Origin: Methylococcales bacterium
Lineage (GTDB): Bacteria > Pseudomonadota > Gammaproteobacteria > Methylococcales > Methylomonadaceae
Assembly (NCBI GenBank): GCA_030693155.1
Contig: JAUYBJ010000057.1
Location: forward strand, 74,275-138,274
Length of the DNA: 64,000 nucleotides
Direction of reading: 5' to 3'
The position numbers and the translations under genes are program-made. Of the stretch, positions 19,893 through 29,156 are shown piece after piece (the stretch's first letter is position 1; each line of letters begins with the position of its first letter). Under the pieces are notes generated by a model. The model was not told where the DNA came from and made no database searches. It was given only the letters and a program-made list of their open reading frames with translations.

Positions 19893-21968
19893 TTATAATG
19901 CAATCTCTTTAGTGCGTTCGTTTAAAAGATTAAGTTGGTCTTTTACAACCTTAAGCCCTTCTGTTTTATAAAGGTCATTAAAATCAGTGCCTGAATAATC
20001 ACTCGCCCTAAACTTAGGGAAAATAGCTCTGCCACCTACGGCTTCTGCTGCTTCCAGCGCTTTATTCCTACCAGCATTAGGTAATGCACCTTCATTCACT
20101 AGTGGATTACTATGAACATATTTACCTTCACTAGACCAAGCGACCGTACATTTGATAAAGCGATCATCATCACCACCGATAATGATTTCAGAAGCTTTAC
20201 CAGCTTCCTTAATTGCTTTAGCTACCTCTAATAGATTTGTAGAATCAAATGCAACAGCTACTGTTAAGCCTGTAGCTATATGCGCAGTAGCACCAGTTGC
20301 GTAGCCTTCCATTACCATGACAGGCTTATTAGAATCGAATTCTCCAATCAAATGAAAACATCCTGTTTTACGACCACCAGATTTATATTTCTTTTGCCCA
20401 TCTTCTGTAATGGATTGATATGACCAAATTTTATTGTTGATGTCTCGTAAAGGGATCACAACCAAAGACTTATCTGCAAAATCCACATCATGCTTCAAAC
20501 CTAATGCAGGAATGCCTTTATCAGTTAAGTATTTATGTGGAAAGTATTCATCCATATCTGGGCATTTGCCAATATAGTGTTTTGAATAAGCCGCAACTCG
20601 TTCTTTTTCTTTTAAATCCTCTGCATCACGCTTGGCAGCATTTTCTTTGGCTTGTTTTTCAAGATCATTGACTCTGGCAACATCGATACCTACTGTCTGG
20701 AATTTCCAGCCACGTGAACGAGTATCATCATACATATTTTTAATGTAACCATTAGGTATGGCATCTAAAGAACCTTTATAGGATCCTTGAAGCTCTTTTT
20801 TGCGGCCACCTTCTACAGGAACATAATGCCATTTACCATCCATTACAGGTTCGCCATCTAAAATAAGACCTGCATCACGGATAGCGGCCTCAAATTCTCT
20901 AACGGCATCATAATCACCTCTAGGATTTTCCCATTTAGAGAATGTACGAACATCAGCACCAGAAGGTACAAACCAAGATTTATTATCAGAATCCCATTTA
21001 GCACCTAATGCTTTAGCCTCACCTCGTTCTGCGAACGGCACATGTAGATAAATTTTGCTTTTAGCCACACTTTCCTCCTTAAGTATTTCTGTTTCCACTT
21101 CTAATGTTTTTTGTAATGCCAGATCCATCACATGCGTAACAATCTTTTCAGCATCACGTGCTGCTTTGAAAATTTCGTGCTTATCTTCTTTCAAAGCTTT
21201 GATCCAACTTCCTACATAGGAAGCGTGTTGCTCAAATTCAAATGGAATACCCAACCGATCTGATAAAAACAAACTGGCTAATTCAGCCCGTAATTCCTCT
21301 TTGGCATATTCAGGGGTGCCAAATCGACCGTCTAGTGAACGATTTAAACGAGATTCATGGCCTGTCCAATGTCCAAGTTCATGTAAAGCCGTTGCATAAT
21401 ATTTTGGAGCATCTGCAAATGCTGATTTTAATGGTAGATGAATTTCATCATGAGTTGGTGAATAGAAAGCTCTATTAGACTGGTCATGGAAAATCCGTGC
21501 TTGTGATTTAATTAATGCATTCTCAGCAAGCTCTAATGGATCCCATTCAGGAATAGCTTTTGCAAGCTCAGGTGTATTTTCCATTTGGCTTAAATTAAAA
21601 ACCTTTGCATAGAATACAGAGGGACGCGCCTTATCAAGAGCAACTTCAACTTCCTGTCCTGATTCTTCGTTGATTCCTTTGGTACTATCAGCCCATTTCC
21701 AATATTCAATCCAAGTAGCTTTTTCACCCTTACGTATTTTCCAGCCATTGTCATTGGCTTGATTAAACGTACACCAGCGGTTGTCTTCATAACCTTGACT
21801 TAATAAATGCAAGGCATTACCACCTCTATAAGCTTTGCCTGTAGTGGGATTAACAGGTGAAAAACCACCAACGGATCCATCCCAAGGTTTTTGCCATGGC
21901 GCGGTGCCTGCTTCTAAAGCGGCAATGATTTTATCCGTCAGGTCTTGCCTAAAATCATGATCAGCCAT
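19893..21968 (-). CDS. ArdC-like antirestriction protein fused to DUF5710-like and Toprim domains
   Basis: ArdC N-term IIAALEAGTAPWQKPW, zincin ALHELGHWTGHESRLNR, KIYLHVPFAERGEAKALGAKWDSDNKSWFVP, Toprim PVMVMEGYATGATAHIATG...IIGGDDD. Confidence 0.9.
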   Translation of the reverse strand: MADHDFRQDLTDKIIAALEAGTAPWQKPWDGSVGGFSPVNPTTGKAYRGGNALHLLSQGYEDNRWCTFNQANDNGWKIRKGEKATWIEYWKWADSTKGINEESGQEVEVALDKARPSVFYAKVFNLSQMENTPELAKAIPEWDPLELAENALIKSQARIFHDQSNRAFYSPTHDEIHLPLKSAFADAPKYYATALHELGHWTGHESRLNRSLDGRFGTPEYAKEELRAELASLFLSDRLGIPFEFEQHASYVGSWIKALKEDKHEIFKAARDAEKIVTHVMDLALQKTLEVETEILKEESVAKSKIYLHVPFAERGEAKALGAKWDSDNKSWFVPSGADVRTFSKWENPRGDYDAVREFEAAIRDAGLILDGEPVMDGKWHYVPVEGGRKKELQGSYKGSLDAIPNGYIKNMYDDTRSRGWKFQTVGIDVARVNDLEKQAKENAAKRDAEDLKEKERVAAYSKHYIGKCPDMDEYFPHKYLTDKGIPALGLKHDVDFADKSLVVIPLRDINNKIWSYQSITEDGQKKYKSGGRKTGCFHLIGEFDSNKPVMVMEGYATGATAHIATGLTVAVAFDSTNLLEVAKAIKEAGKASEIIIGGDDDRFIKCTVAWSSEGKYVHSNPLVNEGALPNAGRNKALEAAEAVGGRAIFPKFRASDYSGTDFNDLYKTEGLKVVKDQLNLLNERTKEIAL

Positions 21969-22125
21969 TTTTCTCACCTTTGCTATCATCTGCACCAGTG
22001 TAATCACTTAACAATTCTGTTTCTGGTACTTCTTGTTCGTTAGCTTCACTACCTGAAATTGCAATATCAAAAACAGCCAAGTCCGCTGTATTGTTTTTAT
22101 TATCTTGCGTTTTGTTTGAGTTCAT
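21961..22125 (-). CDS. 54-aa acidic small ORF bridging the methylase-helicase and ArdC-like genes
   Basis: Hand translation MNSNKTQDNKNNTADLAVFDIAISGSEANEQEVPETELLSDYTGADDSKGEKNG*; stop overlaps ardC ATG (ATGGCTGA) and start overlaps end of the 1952-aa ORF; below ORF-track length cutoff. Confidence 0.5.
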   Translation of the reverse strand: MNSNKTQDNKNNTADLAVFDIAISGSEANEQEVPETELLSDYTGADDSKGEKNG

Positions 22126-25100
22126 TTTTAATATCCTGTTTGATGATGTTAGCCTGGTTGTTTTTGTAACGTACTTCCATTAAATCACCTACTGGAGGGT
22201 GATTATCTAAAATATTTATATCATGCAATACAATATAACGTTTACCAATATTTTGCACTATGTGATAGTCGGTTTTTTCTAAAATAGTGCCTCTATAATA
22301 CCCAAATTGAGTATCTACAGGCATTACATCCCGTCCATTTGTATTAGCTAAGATACGTGAGCGATCTTGACTTACTAGATCACCAAATATCATTTGTTCA
22401 ACTGGCGCTTCAATATGCGGATCAGCAGCTGCTTTTTGTGGCTCTTCGGGTACGTCTTGTGAACGTGGTTTCCATTTTGAAATATAATTATCATCATTCT
22501 GTACTTTCTTTAACTCAGACAAAACATCACCACAATCCATACGTAATATTTCTAGTTTCTTAAGTTGAGTAAAGGGCTTGGACTTTTCAACCATAGCCTT
22601 ATCAAGCTCTTCTAAATCGGTTACAAGTTTTGCCTGATTAGCCAGTATCTTCTCTTCAAAACTATTTACATAATTATTAAGGCGGTTGATAAATCCATTT
22701 AAGCTGAATTCATCCTCTTTATGATATTCAAGATTGCGAGGGCTATATAAATCTTCGCCCTTAATGACAAACTGCAAAGAATCTCTTTCACCATAAACAG
22801 CTATATCGAATCCACGAAATTTACCTACTGAATATGTTTCAGGATTTTTCTCTCCTACTTTAGCTTTATTTTGTAAAGCGAGTTTCATTACGGCCATAAT
22901 TTCAGGGAGTAACTCTTTTTTAGTTTTTTCACCATATTTCTTGCCGCCTAATTCGTAACTAAAATGTTCACTAGGTTGTGCATCGCGCCTGGCTATTTCT
23001 GCATTAAGTTTCTGTAAAATAGCACTAGACCTCTGTTCAGCATTGGATAGCCAATCAATACGGCTGTCTAATGTGTGATGTGCCCGTTTATAGCTTGAAT
23101 ATACAGCTTCAAGTTTTTTCAAATCTGCATTTAATTTAACCTGCATGAAAATTAACGGATTACCTGTAGCTGCAGCTTTCATTTCGGCAGCATTGGCCGC
23201 TTCACTGGAAATATCTTCAATCACACGTTGTAAAGCATCGCCCTTACGGAATTGTTCGATACCAGCAGCTTTAACTTCAATAGTTTGCCACATACGACCA
23301 TCATAGGTTTTCTCAGTAGCATATCGTAATAGCTCCACTTCAAAGCCTTCTGGATCCTCTTCGTAGAATTCATTACCTTGTCTGATTATGCGGCCTTCGC
23401 GTTGTTCAAGATCTGACGGCCTCCATGGTGCGTCTAAATGATGCTCTGCAACCAGTTTTCTTTGAACATTAGTGCCAGCTCCCATCTTTTCAGTAGAACC
23501 CAACAAAATGCGTACAACACCTCTATTCATTTCATCGAATAATTTACTTTTCTGCAAATCTGTTTTTGCGTCATGAATAAAACGTATTTGATGTGGTGGT
23601 ATTCCTCTTGCAACCAGTTTGTCACGAATATCTTCATAGACACTGAACTTACTGTTTGCAGACAGCAATTCATCCATTGAAACAGTATCAACATCTTCAA
23701 TTTCATCGCTTGCAGCAGGAATAATTTCTGGTACCACAAATGCTGTTTTTTGGCTGCTTGCTTTAGGTGTAGACAAATCACAAAAGATTAACTGAGTGCC
23801 CTTACGTGCATCCCAACGTGCATATATATTATGTGCTCGATGAACAAGCTCATTAAGCTTAGAACCTTCGTGGTCTTCGGCATCAGGATCTATCAAACGA
23901 TAATCGAGACCAGCTTTACGCGCTTCATTGGTTATTTTTAATGGATTGTCGATACTTGGATCATCAGGTAGATTTTCCATACGATCAATAATAGAGCCTG
24001 CAGTCCATTTTTTAACAATAGTGCCATCTGCACGTGTAACTGGCATACCATCATCATCAAGAACAGGGGTTTGCACACCCATAAATAACGCCTGATCCTG
24101 AGATCTGGGCACAATAATATTTTCAGGTTTACCACCTTTGATTTTAGGCGTAGGAAATGGCTTACCTATTTCTAAACCTTGACGTTCTAAATCTGAACGT
24201 GTGATGACATCAGCAAAGCTTCGATAAAGTGCTGTGAGTTCTGGTACGTTCTGAAATTTTGCAAAACGTGAATTTAGTCTGTAATTAACCCCAGTAGCAT
24301 CAAGTTCCCAACCTGTTACCACTTTGCCGAATGTTGAAGCCCATGCATCAAAATGAACAATACCTCTACGTTTCATTTCATCATATTGCATATAGCGCTG
24401 CACGGTATAAAGCTCTGCAATGGTATTGGAAATAGGAGTACCTGTACCAAAAAATAAACCACGGCCATCATGCTTCATTTGCAGGTATCGAGCTTTAATA
24501 AACAGATCAAAAGCTTTTTCTGAGCCTTCTAAATTGCCAAGGCCTGCGACTCTGTTCATCGATGTTGTGATGTACAAGTTTTTGAATTGTTGAGATTCAT
24601 CCAAAAATATTGCATCAACACCTAAATCTGCAAAACTAACGACCGCATCTTTTGAGCCTGTATCAGCAGCTCGTGCTAATCTTGCCTCCATACGATCTCT
24701 TGTTTTTTCTAATTCTTTGATAGAAAAGTGTTGGCCATTGTTTCCCTTTAGCTCTGAAATAGCCATTGTTAAATCATCGATCTGTTCATCAAGAATGATT
24801 TTCAAAGTTTCATTAGGAACGCCGATTTTCTTAAAACTGGAATGCGCAACAATAACTGCATCCCAGTCACCTGTAGCAATACGACCAAATAAACGTTGAC
24901 GGTTTTCTTTACTAAAATCAGACTTTTCAGCAATTAAAATATTAGCACTAGGATAAAGCTCATAAAAAGCATCTTTCCATTGTAATAAAAGATGATTAGG
25001 CACAACAAACATAGGCTTTTTCATTAAGCCCATACGCTTGCTTTCAATACCAGTAGCAATAAACTCGTAAGTCTTACCTGCACCTACAACATGATCAAAT

Positions 25101-27958
25101 AAAGCAGTACCATCTTGAATGCCACGCCAGATAGCATTCTTTTGGTGTGGGCGTAACTGAACAGAAAGTGACGCACCAGGTAATGTTAAATGTGAGCCAT
25201 CGTATTTAGTAGCAACATTCGTATTGAACTGATCATTATATAAACGTGCCAGGCTTGTTCTACGTTCTTTGTCTTCCCATACCCAATCTTCAAAGGCCTG
25301 CTTGATTTCATCAGCTTTTTGTGTGGCCGCTGCAGTTTTGCCTTCATTTAATCTGTAAATTGGATTTCGATAGTCATCGTAGCCAACAATATCTTTAACC
25401 TCGATAGATTTATTGGTAAGAATTTTTTCGATTAAAGTATTGGCACCAAGATCCTCTGTGCCCCATGTAACATTATTAGTTGTTTCATCAGGTGCTGATA
25501 TTTTTACAATCCATTTACCAATGGCTTTTTGATAAGAAATATCACGCTTAACATCACCTATCAAATGGCCAATAAAATCGCTCACAATTGCATCTGGAAC
25601 CCATGAAGAACCTAACTGAATGGAAATGTCTATAGGTTCAATATCTTGTGGCTGGACAAGCTCTAAAGCAGCAACGTTTTCTTCATAAATAGCATTACGA
25701 AATGTTGCTTCCCATGCTTGCTGTAATTTTTCCTTAACATTCCCAGATAGATAATGTTCAGCAGTTTCATATTTATTGTTAATCGGGTTTAAATAAATAA
25801 ACCCTTTTAATTCATCTAGGATTACATCTTCTGCTTTCCCAGTTAAACGCACCATGCGAGATAAATCTACACGGCCAAGTTCATTCATTGAAACTATTAA
25901 TGCTTCTTTAGCTGTACCGACCTTTGTGATTTCACGTAAAGGCGACAATACACGTTTGGTGAAAATAGCCGCTTTCTTTGCACTTGCTTCACGAGGCTCT
26001 ACACCGTGTTTTTTTGCTGAATCTTTCGATATACCTTTATCATAATCACGCTCTAATGCCATGAGTAACGGAAACTCAGGATCGTCACCCATGGCTTGTT
26101 TCATTAATAACGATGAAATATAGCCGTGTTTTTTAACAAACTTGTCATAGACACTGTTTAAATGATTACGATAAGCATCCAGCTCTATTCCAGAAGAATA
26201 TTCTGATTTTTCATAATCCATTAAAGTACGTAAAGCAGTTTTAATACCGAGCATGCCCTTAATACGCTCTCCTACGAGTTCGTTTTTGAATTCAGCCCAT
26301 TCATAGGACTTATCTGCTAATATATCTGGCAACCGTCTAGCTATACGTTCCTTATCTAGTGCTTTGCCATTGATCGCACTTACAACAAAATAACCACCAA
26401 CTTTGACATCATCAGGTACTTCGACTTTATCATCCACAATATCAGACTCATTAAATATGCCAGGTTTCTGATAAATACCTTCTGGCAATTTACCAATAGC
26501 ATTAATTAGTGCATTTGGTAAATCTTGGTTTTCATCGGCAACAAGTGCTGAATTACCACCCCTGAAACTCATATTGACCATCCTCATCGTACCAAGCATC
26601 ATTTCTGGCCGATCAATATAATATTTGTTCAGGTTATATCGTGTATTAGTCTGCGTATCGAATTGCGGTTCAGTATCTAACCAAGATTTATCAGTTTCTT
26701 GTCCTTCAAAAGCCTTTTGAAAGAAAATAATATCGGTAGTAACTTCGGTTAATGAATTTTGTTTGAAAGTATTATTTGGTAGACGTATAGCACCTAATAA
26801 GTGTGCTCTGTCTGCGACATAAGCACGTGCTTTATCATCAATACCATCCATCAAATAGTTTGATACCACCATTGCCATCAAACCGCCTGAACGAATATTG
26901 TCTATTGATTTAGCCGTAAAATAATTATGGATTGAAAATTTAGCTAACTCTGGGTAGTCTTCGTCATAAACCGTTTGGCTACCAAAAGGAAAATTACCGA
27001 TAACAACATCAAATCTGTTTTTAGGAATAACAACTTCCTGAAAACCCTTATTGATAATTGAAGATTCTGGATATAAGGCGCTTGCAATACGTGCTGTTAG
27101 AGGATCTAGCTCGATACCAGTTACTTTGCTATTTTGATTGATTGAATCTGGCAATAGACCAATGAAATGACCACTACCAACTGCAGGATCCAAAATATTT
27201 CCACCAGTGAAGCCCAAACGTTCAAGACCTGCATAAATATTACTAACAACGAGAGCTGGCGTATAATGAGCGTCTTGTGTGGATCTACGAGCCGCCTCAT
27301 ATTCTTCAATCGTAAGAATAGAGCTTAATTCTTTAAATTCATTTGCCCAATTATCATTTCGATGATCAAAAGCTTGGGGCAAACCACCCCAGCCAACATA
27401 TTTAATTAATATAGCCTGTTCATCTAATGTTGCATTTCTGCTTTCCGTCTCAATATTTTTTAAAGTTGTGATCGCTGCAATGTTATCTTGATATTTTGCC
27501 TTTGCACCACCGATCCCAAGATTATCTGAATCAGTGATTTTGTAATTATTTGGCTCTACAAATCGAGCTGGACTTGATGTAATTGCAATATTTCTGTTTT
27601 CGTCATCCCCTCGTTGATCTGCTGCATGTTCTGTAGGATTATTTCCTGTTCCATTTTCTGTTGATCCAGAAGTCGATTGAATATCACTACTTCCCCCTTG
27701 CTCTCCAAATCCATTAGCGCTTGCGGTGAATTCATTGCCCATCTGTCTGCTATTGTCCATCCGTACTGATTGAACGGTGCCTTGTGAATCAATTGCAATG
27801 TCTGGGTATTCAGAACCCTTGCCGCTATCGCTAGCGGTTGTTGTTGGCCTTCTATCATCATTTATCTCCTGTAGTTTAGTTGCTGTGTTCAGAATATTGT
27901 TAAAATCCGCGTCAAAGTCGAAGCCTAACTGTTGTGGTGCCAAATCTTTTTGTTTCAT
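22100..27958 (-). CDS. Giant N6-adenine methylase plus SNF2-type helicase polyvalent protein (DarB-like), C-terminal KfrB-like domain
   Basis: LDPAVGSGHFIG, DVVIGNFPFGSQ (NPPF-type), helicase FDHVVGAGKTYEFIATG, AIFLDESQQFKN, EQREGRIIRQGN; C-term YYRGTILEKTDYHIVQNIGKRYIVLHD. Confidence 0.88.
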   Translation of the reverse strand: MKQKDLAPQQLGFDFDADFNNILNTATKLQEINDDRRPTTTASDSGKGSEYPDIAIDSQGTVQSVRMDNSRQMGNEFTASANGFGEQGGSSDIQSTSGSTENGTGNNPTEHAADQRGDDENRNIAITSSPARFVEPNNYKITDSDNLGIGGAKAKYQDNIAAITTLKNIETESRNATLDEQAILIKYVGWGGLPQAFDHRNDNWANEFKELSSILTIEEYEAARRSTQDAHYTPALVVSNIYAGLERLGFTGGNILDPAVGSGHFIGLLPDSINQNSKVTGIELDPLTARIASALYPESSIINKGFQEVVIPKNRFDVVIGNFPFGSQTVYDEDYPELAKFSIHNYFTAKSIDNIRSGGLMAMVVSNYLMDGIDDKARAYVADRAHLLGAIRLPNNTFKQNSLTEVTTDIIFFQKAFEGQETDKSWLDTEPQFDTQTNTRYNLNKYYIDRPEMMLGTMRMVNMSFRGGNSALVADENQDLPNALINAIGKLPEGIYQKPGIFNESDIVDDKVEVPDDVKVGGYFVVSAINGKALDKERIARRLPDILADKSYEWAEFKNELVGERIKGMLGIKTALRTLMDYEKSEYSSGIELDAYRNHLNSVYDKFVKKHGYISSLLMKQAMGDDPEFPLLMALERDYDKGISKDSAKKHGVEPREASAKKAAIFTKRVLSPLREITKVGTAKEALIVSMNELGRVDLSRMVRLTGKAEDVILDELKGFIYLNPINNKYETAEHYLSGNVKEKLQQAWEATFRNAIYEENVAALELVQPQDIEPIDISIQLGSSWVPDAIVSDFIGHLIGDVKRDISYQKAIGKWIVKISAPDETTNNVTWGTEDLGANTLIEKILTNKSIEVKDIVGYDDYRNPIYRLNEGKTAAATQKADEIKQAFEDWVWEDKERRTSLARLYNDQFNTNVATKYDGSHLTLPGASLSVQLRPHQKNAIWRGIQDGTALFDHVVGAGKTYEFIATGIESKRMGLMKKPMFVVPNHLLLQWKDAFYELYPSANILIAEKSDFSKENRQRLFGRIATGDWDAVIVAHSSFKKIGVPNETLKIILDEQIDDLTMAISELKGNNGQHFSIKELEKTRDRMEARLARAADTGSKDAVVSFADLGVDAIFLDESQQFKNLYITTSMNRVAGLGNLEGSEKAFDLFIKARYLQMKHDGRGLFFGTGTPISNTIAELYTVQRYMQYDEMKRRGIVHFDAWASTFGKVVTGWELDATGVNYRLNSRFAKFQNVPELTALYRSFADVITRSDLERQGLEIGKPFPTPKIKGGKPENIIVPRSQDQALFMGVQTPVLDDDGMPVTRADGTIVKKWTAGSIIDRMENLPDDPSIDNPLKITNEARKAGLDYRLIDPDAEDHEGSKLNELVHRAHNIYARWDARKGTQLIFCDLSTPKASSQKTAFVVPEIIPAASDEIEDVDTVSMDELLSANSKFSVYEDIRDKLVARGIPPHQIRFIHDAKTDLQKSKLFDEMNRGVVRILLGSTEKMGAGTNVQRKLVAEHHLDAPWRPSDLEQREGRIIRQGNEFYEEDPEGFEVELLRYATEKTYDGRMWQTIEVKAAGIEQFRKGDALQRVIEDISSEAANAAEMKAAATGNPLIFMQVKLNADLKKLEAVYSSYKRAHHTLDSRIDWLSNAEQRSSAILQKLNAEIARRDAQPSEHFSYELGGKKYGEKTKKELLPEIMAVMKLALQNKAKVGEKNPETYSVGKFRGFDIAVYGERDSLQFVIKGEDLYSPRNLEYHKEDEFSLNGFINRLNNYVNSFEEKILANQAKLVTDLEELDKAMVEKSKPFTQLKKLEILRMDCGDVLSELKKVQNDDNYISKWKPRSQDVPEEPQKAAADPHIEAPVEQMIFGDLVSQDRSRILANTNGRDVMPVDTQFGYYRGTILEKTDYHIVQNIGKRYIVLHDINILDNHPPVGDLMEVRYKNNQANIIKQDIKNELKQNAR

Positions 27959-27994
27959 GTCTCATCCCGATTGTTATTATATTTTTTTATTTAA

Positions 27995-29086
27995 TTAACG
28001 TTCAAAACTATTGGTTTTTTGATTATTTATTTCGGTAACTTTAGCGGTTTTACCTTGATAAAGAATGTCTAACTTAGCACCTTCCTTTACCTCACCAACA
28101 CGCGATTTCTCATGAATAACAAAAGTTTTCCTACCAATATCCTGAACAACATGACTATCAAAAACTTGCGCAACACGTCCAGAAAAGTTACGTGTTTCAT
28201 TGGTTTTATCAGGATATGCAATGCCAGCGTCACGTTCTAACGCATAATTTTCAGCAGCTTGGCGTGATGCTATGAGCTGTTCCTGTTCAGCAGCATTCAG
28301 CACAGGTGTTTTAACTAAATGATATTCAGCCAAGCGTTGTTTGTCTTTCTCATTCGGCTCGTAACCTTTGACAGTCAGACCTTTGATTGAAGCTTGATAC
28401 CACGCTTCGGCTTTAAATTTATCTGTACCATTCACCTGAATGCCAACCCAGCCTTTAGATTCGGCCAATTCGATAGCAGCTTTGAACGTCTCTAAATCTT
28501 TGTTAATCACTTTTAGCTTCATACCTTCATCGATTAAAGCAGGCTTATCACTATCGATACGATAAAAAGCATTAGGCTCACGTTCAACATATAAGCCATT
28601 GAGTAATTGACGATTAGGTTCACTCTTTTTTAACGCCGCTACTGCACCATCTGTTTCTAAAATTGGTTCAATACTACCTTCCAACTCTGCACCAGTTATT
28701 TGCGGAGCACTGGTAATTGATTTTTGGTATTCAACCAGTTCATTGAATGCTTTATTTGATAAACCAGTTTCTTGAACTAGATCTTTTCTGTCGCGTACTA
28801 TGCGCAACAGTTCATAAGTGCCTAGATGGGTAATATCAAAATAAGACTCGATATTTGGGAACAAAACATCCACTGCATTTTTAAGTCTTAGATCAGAAAA
28901 TTTTGATAGGTGATCATCTTCAAAATAAAAAGCAAGCGGCTCATTATCCTTAAAACTTTCTATATATCGATATGCGCCTATCTCAGCAGGACTTAGATGC
29001 ACCAATTCTTTTAAATCAATTTGGCCGTTGTCACTAGAATCAACAATGCCAGTTATTGTATTTTCATCTGTTTGCATAATATTCAC
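27995..29086 (-). CDS. Polyvalent-type protein with LPD7-like and KfrB-like domains
   Basis: AIELAESKGWVGIQVNGTDKFKAEAWYQASIKGLTVKGYEPNEKDKQRL; C-term FSGRVAQVFDSHVVQDIGRKTFVIHEKSR. Confidence 0.75.
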   Translation of the reverse strand: MNIMQTDENTITGIVDSSDNGQIDLKELVHLSPAEIGAYRYIESFKDNEPLAFYFEDDHLSKFSDLRLKNAVDVLFPNIESYFDITHLGTYELLRIVRDRKDLVQETGLSNKAFNELVEYQKSITSAPQITGAELEGSIEPILETDGAVAALKKSEPNRQLLNGLYVEREPNAFYRIDSDKPALIDEGMKLKVINKDLETFKAAIELAESKGWVGIQVNGTDKFKAEAWYQASIKGLTVKGYEPNEKDKQRLAEYHLVKTPVLNAAEQEQLIASRQAAENYALERDAGIAYPDKTNETRNFSGRVAQVFDSHVVQDIGRKTFVIHEKSRVGEVKEGAKLDILYQGKTAKVTEINNQKTNSFER

Positions 29087-29156
29087 CTTATTAAATAATT
29101 AATGTACTAAAGAACTGCTATTTGATTTTATGACATCATTTTCAATATCACTGTTT

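Noticed and set aside
21208-21223. CTTCCTACATAGGAAG palindrome resembling the intergenic motif
   Set aside because: It lies within the ArdC-like coding sequence encoding a conserved SYVGSW segment, so codon constraint explains it; not counted as an operator.
22357-27998. Short ORFs on either strand within the 1952-aa gene
   Set aside because: Overlapped by one long ORF with recognisable domains along its length; no RBS or domain support.
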